A stretch of DNA of 64,000 bases from Pseudomonadota bacterium (GTDB lineage Bacteria; Pseudomonadota; Gammaproteobacteria; Steroidobacterales; Steroidobacteraceae). This document shows, piece by piece, positions 43,285 to 49,476 of this stretch (the first letter of the stretch is position 1; each line of letters opens with the position of its first letter). The DNA is taken from the NCBI GenBank assembly GCA_003242685.1, contig QGVD01000008.1, positions 5,000 to 68,999 on the forward strand, given 5' to 3'. Made by a program: the position numbers and the translations under genes. Under the pieces are notes generated by a model that ran no database searches, was not told the DNA's origin, and saw only the letters and a list, made by a program, of their open reading frames with translations.

Positions 43285-43527
43285 TCAGCGCAGCTCTTCC
43301 CGCTGCGCATTCTCCTTTCCGCGCCTGCGCTCTTCGGCCGCGGCGTCCGCAGGCTCCGCGCCCCAGTCCTCTTCGGCCTGCGACGTCGTGATGGACACGG
43401 GATCGCTTGCCGGAAAGGTTTCCTCCAGCGCCTCATCGAGTTTGCGCTGCACGGCCTTGTGGCGACCCTCGGCCCGGGTCGGTGTGTGCGGAACGTCCAT
43501 CGGGTCCGCTTTCCTGCGCTCGTTCAT
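43285..43527 (-). CDS. Small hydrophilic protein with LEETFPASDP motif
   Basis: The 80-residue acidic, Glu/Arg-rich protein contains LDEALEETFPASDPVSITT, a motif I recognise from many short uncharacterised proteobacterial proteins. A GAGAGGACC ribosome site precedes the ATG at 43527; the ATG at 43500 is an alternative. No signal peptide or membrane helix is seen. It follows another small hydrophilic gene on the same strand after 12 bases, so the two are probably co-transcribed. Function unknown; such proteins are often stress-associated. Confidence 0.7.
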   Translation of the reverse strand: MNERRKADPMDVPHTPTRAEGRHKAVQRKLDEALEETFPASDPVSITTSQAEEDWGAEPADAAAEERRRGKENAQREELR

Positions 43528-43539
43528 GTGGTGGTCCTC

Positions 43540-43806
43540 TCAGCCGGGCATGCGGTTCTCGTCGAAGAGAATGCGGTTCGCAGGGTCCTGCGGCTCATCG
43601 TCGTCCTCGTCCGACCACGCCTGCCAGCCTGCGGCGTCGCGGGCCGGATGAGCGGGGGGATCGCGCATCGGCTCGTGCCTGCGGGGGTCGTCGGGCTCGG
43701 GCGTCGTCGGATCGTGCTCGGGCGGCTGCTTGCGCGGATCGGGATCCGGCGTGCCGGCCGGTCGCGAAGGCCCTCTGCCGGGCGCTCTGCGTTCGGTGCC
43801 TTCCAT
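43540..43806 (-). CDS. Small Pro/Asp-rich hypothetical protein
   Basis: The 88-residue protein starts at the ATG at 43806 behind GAGGAG. It is rich in Pro, Asp and Arg (PDPDPRKQPPEHDPTTPEPD) and ends in an acidic segment followed by DPANRILFDENRMPG. It is probably disordered and cytoplasmic. Its stop is 12 bases from the start of the next small gene. No family recognised. Good initiation signals and the tight pairing make it more than a chance frame. Confidence 0.55.
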   Translation of the reverse strand: MEGTERRAPGRGPSRPAGTPDPDPRKQPPEHDPTTPEPDDPRRHEPMRDPPAHPARDAAGWQAWSDEDDDEPQDPANRILFDENRMPG

Positions 43807-44025
43807 GGATGCTCCTCTGCACGGGCGTGCCTGCAGGAGGAGCACGATACGGTCCCGCCCGAACGAGTACCTTCATGGCTCGAACTGCCGAGCTGTCGCT
43901 GCAACGGCGTGTGCGTTCAGGCTGTCGCCGTGCAGCGTGCCCGGGGAACGGGTAGCCGCGGATGCACTCCCGGGAGTAGGCTTTTCGGGCGAGCAGGTGC
44001 GCGCAACCTTGCCGGAGCATCCGCC

Positions 44026-46074
44026 ATGGGCTACACGACGCAGGGCATCCGCAACGTAGCACTTGTCGGTCAGGCCGGCTCCGGAAAGACGCTGCTCACG
44101 GAAGCGCTGCTGCTCGAGGCCGGCGCGATCCGCAGCAAGGGAAGCCTGCAGCGGGGCACGACGGTCAGCGATTTCGATCCGCAGGAGAAGCAGCTGCGGC
44201 ATTCGCTCGATTCCGCGATCTGCAGCTTCGACTGCGGCGACGTTCATCTGAATCTGATCGACACGCCCGGATATCCCGATTTCCTCGGGCGGACGCTCTC
44301 GGTGCTCGAGGCCGTCGAGTCCGTGGGCATCGTCGTGAGCGCCGCAACCGGGGTCGATTCCATGACGCAGCGGTACATGGAGTTCGCGCGCGACCGCGAG
44401 CTCTGCAGGCTCGTGATCGTCAACAGGATGGACGGCCGCGACGCGCATCCCGAGGCGGTGCTCGAGCAGCTGCGTGAACGGTTCGGGTCCGAATGTCTGC
44501 CGATCAACCTTCCGTCGCAGGGCGGCAGCAGCGTCGTCGACTGCTTCTTCAGTCCGCAGAACGTGCCGACCGATTTCTCGTCGGTCGAAAGCGCGCACAC
44601 GCAGATCGTCGATCAGGTGGTGGAAGTCGACGAGGAGCTCATGGCTCTCTACCTCGAGCAGGGTCAGGAGCTCTCGCCGGAGCAGCTCCACGATCCGTTC
44701 GAGAAGGCGCTGCGCGAGGGGCACCTCGTGCCCGTCTGCTTCGTGTCGGCGGAAACCGGCGCCGGCGTGCCGCAGCTCCTCGAGGTGCTGAAGAGGCTCA
44801 TGCCGAATCCCATGGAAGGCAATCCGCCGCCGTTCATGAAGGGCAGCGGCGAGCAGGCCGTGCGTGTGCGCGTGAGCCCCGACCCGTCGGCGCACGTCGT
44901 GGCGCACGTGTTCAGGATCAGCATCGATCCGTACGTCGGGAAGCTCGGCGTGATCCGCGTGCATCAGGGCACCATCCGGACGGGCGCGCAGCTCTTCGTG
45001 GGCGATGCGCGCAAGCCGTTCAAGGTGGCGCATCTCTATCGCCTCATGGGCAAGGACACCGTCGAGGTTCCGCAGGCGATACCCGGCGACATCTGTGCCC
45101 TTGCGAAGGTGGACGAGCTGCACTTCGACGCGGTGCTGCACGATTCGCACGACGAGGACGAGTTCCATCTCAAGTCGATAGTGTTCCCACCCGCGATGCT
45201 CGGCATCGCCATCGAGCCCGAGCGGCGCGGAGACGAGCAACGCCTCGCCGACGCGCTCCACAAGCTGACCGCAGAGGATCCGTGCGTGCGCGTCGAGCAC
45301 AACGCTGCGGTGAACGAGACGGTACTGTACGGCATGGGAGAGTTCCATCTGCGCGTCCTGCTCGAGCGCATGGCCGAGCGCTACGGCGTGCGGGTGAAGA
45401 CGCATCCACCGAGCATCCCGTACCGCGAGACGATCACGCGCGCCGCAGACGGACACCATCGTCACAAGAAACAGACGGGCGGCGCGGGCCAGTTCGGAGA
45501 GGTATTCCTGCGCGTCGAGCCGCTCGAGCGCGGTGCAGGCTTCGAGTTCGTCGACGAGGTGGTCGGCGGTGCGATCCCGGGACAGTTCATCCCCGCGGTC
45601 GAGAAGGGCGTGCGACAGGCGCTGGCCGAAGGCGCGATCGCGGGCTTTCCTATCCAGGACGTGCGCGTCGTGGTCTACGACGGCAAACATCATCCCGTCG
45701 ATTCGAAGGAGATCGCGTTCGTCACCGCGGGCCGCAAGGCGTTCCTCGATGCGGTACAGAAGGCGGGTCCCATCGTGCTCGAGCCCATCGTGCGGGTGGA
45801 GATCACCGCGCCGTCGAGCAGCATCGGCGACATCACCGGGGATCTCGCCACGAAGCGCGCGCGTATCAATGGCAACAGCACACTGCCGGGGCAGCGCGCG
45901 AGAGTGACCGCGCTCGTGCCGCTCGCCGAGATGACCGACTATCAGTCACGCCTCAAGGCGTTGACCGGTGGCGAGGGTACGTACTCGATGGAATTCAGCC
46001 ATCATGATCCCGCGCCTGTCCGCAGGCAGCAGGAGCTGATGCAGGCCTGGAAGCCCAGGGAAGCGGAGGCCTGA
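44026..46074 (+). CDS. Elongation factor G-like GTPase (EF-G2 type)
   Basis: The 682-residue translational GTPase has P-loop VGQAGSGKTLLTEALL, G3 DTPGYPDF and G4 NRMD. Domains II-V follow, with the EF-G domain IV loop HKKQTGGAGQFGEVFLRVEP and VVVYDGKHHPVDSKEIAF, ending in the usual MTDYQSRLKALTGGEGTYSM. The ATG at 44026 begins the GTPase fold; the longer open frame upstream is rejected. The catalytic His of DTPGH is Tyr here, as in EF-G-like paralogues, so this is probably not the main elongation factor. No rpsL/rpsG/tuf neighbours support the same view. Its cellular role is uncertain. Confidence 0.9.
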   Translation: MGYTTQGIRNVALVGQAGSGKTLLTEALLLEAGAIRSKGSLQRGTTVSDFDPQEKQLRHSLDSAICSFDCGDVHLNLIDTPGYPDFLGRTLSVLEAVESVGIVVSAATGVDSMTQRYMEFARDRELCRLVIVNRMDGRDAHPEAVLEQLRERFGSECLPINLPSQGGSSVVDCFFSPQNVPTDFSSVESAHTQIVDQVVEVDEELMALYLEQGQELSPEQLHDPFEKALREGHLVPVCFVSAETGAGVPQLLEVLKRLMPNPMEGNPPPFMKGSGEQAVRVRVSPDPSAHVVAHVFRISIDPYVGKLGVIRVHQGTIRTGAQLFVGDARKPFKVAHLYRLMGKDTVEVPQAIPGDICALAKVDELHFDAVLHDSHDEDEFHLKSIVFPPAMLGIAIEPERRGDEQRLADALHKLTAEDPCVRVEHNAAVNETVLYGMGEFHLRVLLERMAERYGVRVKTHPPSIPYRETITRAADGHHRHKKQTGGAGQFGEVFLRVEPLERGAGFEFVDEVVGGAIPGQFIPAVEKGVRQALAEGAIAGFPIQDVRVVVYDGKHHPVDSKEIAFVTAGRKAFLDAVQKAGPIVLEPIVRVEITAPSSSIGDITGDLATKRARINGNSTLPGQRARVTALVPLAEMTDYQSRLKALTGGEGTYSMEFSHHDPAPVRRQQELMQAWKPREAEA

Positions 46075-46090
46075 GGCAGCGCACGGGCGA

Positions 46091-46131
46091 TACAAACACT
46101 ACAAGAACGACAGACGCTACAAACATTACAA
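46091..46131 (+). repeat. CA-rich direct repeat in the leader of the hydroxylase gene
   Basis: TACAAACACTACAA (46091-46104) and TACAAACATTACAA (46118-46131) are near-identical 14-mers 27 bases apart, in an unusually G-poor stretch of 50 bases. They precede the ribosome site GGGAGGAA of the 46178 gene. They could bind a regulator or form an unstructured leader. Confidence 0.5.
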
Positions 46132-46177
46132 ACACGACGAACGGGTCCACGAGAGACCCGAAGGGAGGAACGTTTCA

Positions 46178-47488
46178 ATGTCAGTCGAGGCGGCGAACGC
46201 CGGCGATGCCGACGTCATTGCGATCGTGCAGGCGATAGAGCGCGCACAGGCGGCCGGGCAGCGATCCGAGGCCGGTCGTCTGCTCGAGCGCGCGCGGGCC
46301 ATCGCGCCCGAGCATCCCCTGGTTCTCAACGTGGCGGGTATCGAGGAGCTGCACAGAGGCAACGCGTCGGCCGCGCGTCAGCTCCTGGAAAAGGCGATCG
46401 AGAAGGACGGCCGGAACCCGGCCTTCTGGCTCAATCTCGCCACGGCTTTCCGTCGGCTCGGGCTCCAGGCGGAGGAGGCGAGGGCGCTCGATCGTGCGCT
46501 CGCCCTCGAGCCGCGCCACCTGCTCGCCCTTCTGCAGAAGGCCTCTCTGCTCGAGCTGCAGGGCAAGAGAAAGATGGCGGCACAGGTCTACCACAACGCC
46601 CTGCAGACGATCCCGCGGGGTGCGCGGCTGCCGCAGAACCTGCGGTCTGCCATTCAGCGGGCGGTCGACGCCGTTCGCAGGAACGACGCAGCACTCGAAG
46701 CGTTCCTCGCGACTCGGCTGGAGGACGTGCGCAGGCAGCATGCCTCGGAGAAGCAGGACCGCTTCGATCATTGCATCGATGCGTTCCTCGGGAAGCGGCG
46801 GATCTACGAGCCGAAGCCGACGTTCCTCTGTTTTCCGAAGCTTCCGCCGCTCGAGTTCCATCCCCGTGAAGACTTTCCGTGGCTCGAGGAAATCGAGGCG
46901 GGCACGGAGCGGATCCGTGCCGAATTCGAACGGGTGTACGCGGAAGATGCAGGCGGGCTGCGGCCCTACATCGCATACCCGGAAAGCGCCCCGCTCGATC
47001 AATGGGCCGAGCTGAATCACTCACGCCGCTGGAGTGCGTACTTCCTGTGGAAGGACGGCAAGCCCGTGGAGGAGCATCTGGCGCGCTGTCCGCAGACCGC
47101 CGAGCTCCTCCGGAGAATACCGCGCGTGGACGTGCCGGGTTACGCGCCCACGGCATTCTTTTCCATACTGGATGCCAGGACGCGCATCCCGCCGCATACC
47201 GGGGCGACGAACACGCGCTTGATCGTGCATCTGCCGCTCGTCGTGCCACCCGGCTGCCGTTTCAGGGTGGGATCGGAGACGCGCGAATGGCGCGTCGGAG
47301 AGGCCTGGGTATTCGATGACACGATCGAGCACGAGGCCTGGAACGACAGCGACACCATCCGCGCGATCCTCATCTTCGACGTCTGGAATCCCGGTCTCAC
47401 GGAAGCGGAGCGTGCCCTCGTCCGGACGGCCGTGCAGAGCATCAAGGAGTATTACGCCGACGAGGGTATGGCGATCACCGCGGAGTGA
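46178..47488 (+). CDS. TPR protein with aspartyl/asparaginyl beta-hydroxylase domain
   Basis: The 436-residue protein has three to four TPR-like helices pairs in residues 10-150 (LLERARAIAPEHPLVLNVAG, NPAFWLNLATAFRRLGLQAE, HLLALLQKASLLELQGKRKM). A linker follows, then a double-stranded beta-helix oxygenase domain (about 270-420). Iron ligands can be proposed as the His in RIPPHTGATNTR and the His in DDTIEHEAWNDS; the 2-oxoglutarate Arg is probably in IRAILIFD. Family members hydroxylate Asp/Asn residues or related substrates; here the TPR part may bring a protein partner. It converges on a second Fe/2OG oxygenase gene 16 bases away. Confidence 0.88.
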   Translation: MSVEAANAGDADVIAIVQAIERAQAAGQRSEAGRLLERARAIAPEHPLVLNVAGIEELHRGNASAARQLLEKAIEKDGRNPAFWLNLATAFRRLGLQAEEARALDRALALEPRHLLALLQKASLLELQGKRKMAAQVYHNALQTIPRGARLPQNLRSAIQRAVDAVRRNDAALEAFLATRLEDVRRQHASEKQDRFDHCIDAFLGKRRIYEPKPTFLCFPKLPPLEFHPREDFPWLEEIEAGTERIRAEFERVYAEDAGGLRPYIAYPESAPLDQWAELNHSRRWSAYFLWKDGKPVEEHLARCPQTAELLRRIPRVDVPGYAPTAFFSILDARTRIPPHTGATNTRLIVHLPLVVPPGCRFRVGSETREWRVGEAWVFDDTIEHEAWNDSDTIRAILIFDVWNPGLTEAERALVRTAVQSIKEYYADEGMAITAE

Positions 47489-47504
47489 GGTAGGAAGTCG
47501 CGGT

Positions 47505-48161
47505 CTACTGATCCTTAAGCGAGAACCAGCAGTTGAAGGCGACGGTGATCCGTTCGCCTTCTCCTTCGAACGGCTTGACGTCGTGCAGCACCCAGGACGG
47601 GAACAGCACGAGCTGGCCGGCTTCGAGGCGTATGTGGCGGATGTTGTACGAGAACGGTCCGCGGATCCCTGCGGTCGACACGTCCATGTACATCGCGGAC
47701 GCGATGGCCGGGTTGACGAAGCTGAGCAGACCGCTGTCCGGCTTGTCGGGGTCGTGCACGCCGGGGTTCACGCAGTACACGCCCGACCACGCTGCCATCG
47801 GGTGGTTGTGGAGGGCGAAGAAGCCCCCGCGCCGCGTGATGTGGAACCACGAGTCACAGTAGATGAGGATCCGGCGCATCATCGCCTCGTCGTAGCCGTT
47901 GAGCTCGGCGATGAGACGCAGGAGATTGCGGAAGCAGAATTCCTTGAGCCGCTGCACGCAGCTTTCCGGCCAGCGGAAGATCTGGAACTCGCTCTCGAAG
48001 ACCTGAGCGTTGCGCTGGGTCAGCGGTCGCGGGTTCGCGTACTTCGAGCCCTGGGCCTCCCGCTCGAGAAAGAGTGCCCGCAGCTCGGCGTTGAGGCGTT
48101 CGCAGTTCTCCAGACGGTCGAAGCCGAATGGAACGGCGAAGAAAGGCGTGATCTGCAGCAT
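47505..48161 (-). CDS. Putative Fe(II)/2-oxoglutarate oxygenase (TIGR02466-like)
   Basis: The 218-residue protein starts at the ATG at 48161, where family-like sequence begins (MLQITPFFAVPFGFDRLEN). Conserved features are the SWFHITRRGGFFALHNHPMA block with candidate iron histidines, WSGVYCVNPG, and the C-terminal LVLFPSWVLHDVKPFEGEGE plus RITVAFN, providing the distal His and the 2OG-binding Arg. The substrate is unknown; relatives occur beside TonB-dependent receptors in several proteobacterial groups. It is convergent with the AspH-like gene and divergent from the secreted protein gene at 48322. Confidence 0.85.
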   Translation of the reverse strand: MLQITPFFAVPFGFDRLENCERLNAELRALFLEREAQGSKYANPRPLTQRNAQVFESEFQIFRWPESCVQRLKEFCFRNLLRLIAELNGYDEAMMRRILIYCDSWFHITRRGGFFALHNHPMAAWSGVYCVNPGVHDPDKPDSGLLSFVNPAIASAMYMDVSTAGIRGPFSYNIRHIRLEAGQLVLFPSWVLHDVKPFEGEGERITVAFNCWFSLKDQ

Positions 48162-48321
48162 GCCTGGATTTTCCTGAGCGCGAGCCCGGGACGCGATCAG
48201 CAGATGACGCAACGCCCTCCGGCAGCGGTCCGCTTCCCCGTGCGGCAGTGCCTGCGTGTCGCACCGCGGCTTCCCTGCCGCTAAACTCGCGCCTGACTCC
48301 CGACATGTCAATGGACCTTCG

Positions 48322-48840
48322 ATGTACGCGGCTGCCCGTGCACTGGCGATTCTGGGTGTCCTCGTGATGTGCTCGCCGGGCTCTCGCGCTGCGGATGCTT
48401 CCGCCGCTGCGGATGCGGCGACCGCGGGACTGCTCACCTGCGCGGCGCTTCGCAACGACGCCGAGCGGCTCGCCTGTTACGACCGCCTCGCTGCCAGAAT
48501 CGCAGCGGGTGCGGACGCCGGATCGGACGCGATCGCGCCTTCGGCGGAAGAGATGTTCGGACTGAGCGGAGGGTCGGCTGCCTCGCCCGCAGAGCGCACG
48601 AAGAGCCCCGTGGAGCGTGTGGAGCTCGAAGAGATCACCGCGCGCGTCGTATCGGTGAAGCCGCTTCGGCACGGCGGCTGGCTGCTCGAGTTCGACAATG
48701 GCCAGGCGTGGCAGCAGCTCGAAGATCGTTCGCTGTTGCTCGAGCCTGGCGACGCCGTGAAGATTTCCCGTGGTGCGCTCGGTTCGTTCCGGCTGTCGAC
48801 CCCGAGCGGACGCAGCGCGCGCGTCAGGCGCGTGCGTTGA
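48322..48840 (+). CDS. Small secreted protein, LxNGQxW family (copy 1)
   Basis: The 172-residue protein has a signal peptide (AARALAILGVLVMCSPGSRAA), then a cysteine-containing segment LLTCAALRNDAERLACYDRL. An acidic linker and a C-terminal beta domain follow (ITARVVSVKPLRHGGWLLEF, DNGQAWQQLED, GDAVKISRGALGSFRLST). The same layout occurs in the gene at 52859-53329, so the two are paralogues around the receptor locus. The paired cysteines may form a disulfide. It probably acts in the periplasm. I do not know an established function; I recall similar proteins only as hypothetical. Confidence 0.78.
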   Translation: MYAAARALAILGVLVMCSPGSRAADASAAADAATAGLLTCAALRNDAERLACYDRLAARIAAGADAGSDAIAPSAEEMFGLSGGSAASPAERTKSPVERVELEEITARVVSVKPLRHGGWLLEFDNGQAWQQLEDRSLLLEPGDAVKISRGALGSFRLSTPSGRSARVRRVR

Positions 48841-48908
48841 ACGAGAGGCGGTCCCTTCGCGCGACGTGACGTCGGTTCCGCCGACGCAACTTCGCCGGAC
48901 GATCCGTG

Positions 48909-49367
48909 TCAGTTGCCGCAGCCGGTTATCTTCGAACCGCAGGGGCTCGCTCTCGGTCCTCCGAGTCTTCGTCTGAGCTCCTGTTCGTGCCTGATCCGCG
49001 CGAGGAGCTGATCTTCCGTGAAGCATTGGCGGACGGGCAGCCGGCTGCCGAGCGGGGCTTCCCTGCGGCAATAGAACGTCTGCCCATCCCTCTGTTCCTT
49101 TTCGTAGGTCTTCGCGATCCGGATGAATTCGGGATCGCTCGTCGACAGAATGCGGCCTTCCGCGTCGGAGTCCGGAGTTTCGCTCTTTCCGGCATCTGCC
49201 GTGCCGGCCATTGAGTCACCGTCGCCGTGACCGGACACCGCTGCCGTCGGGTTCCCGTCGCCTGTCTGACCATTGGTCGTGTCGGTCGAACCCTCCGGCG
49301 CCACCGGAGCCTGCGATGCACATGCGCCGAGCACGATCACCGCCGCGAGAGACGTCAGCCATCGCAT
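48909..49367 (-). CDS. Putative lipoprotein
   Basis: The 152-residue protein starts at the ATG at 49367 behind GAGGGAG. A lipoprotein signal peptide (WLTSLAAVIVLGACAS, lipobox LGAC) is followed by a Gly/Thr/Asp-rich linker (about 25-75). A compact C-terminal segment carries cysteines (QTFYCRREAPLGSRLPVRQC, then CGSKITGCGN). The even Cys count suggests disulfides in the periplasm. It sits behind the terminator of the large receptor gene, on the same strand. Family not recognised. Confidence 0.78.
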   Translation of the reverse strand: MRWLTSLAAVIVLGACASQAPVAPEGSTDTTNGQTGDGNPTAAVSGHGDGDSMAGTADAGKSETPDSDAEGRILSTSDPEFIRIAKTYEKEQRDGQTFYCRREAPLGSRLPVRQCFTEDQLLARIRHEQELRRRLGGPRASPCGSKITGCGN

Positions 49368-49419
49368 CGTCGTGCGCTCCCTCGAGTCATTTTCACCATA
49401 CTGCCACGTCCGTTCTTTC

Positions 49420-49449
49420 AAAAAAAAACGGCGGGCCGAAGCCCGCCGT
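49420..49449 (-). terminator. Intrinsic terminator of the 992-residue receptor gene
   Basis: On the minus strand, a perfect 9-bp stem ACGGCGGGC / GCCCGCCGT closes a TTCG tetraloop and runs into eight T residues. It lies about 30 bases after the receptor stop at 49477. This is the clearest intrinsic terminator in the window. Confidence 0.92.
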
Positions 49450-49476
49450 TGTCCATGAGTGCACTGACACCCGGGA

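Noticed and set aside
43873..45693. 606-codon open frame on the minus strand
   Set aside because: It lies opposite the EF-G-like gene, whose G motifs and EF-G domains are unambiguous.
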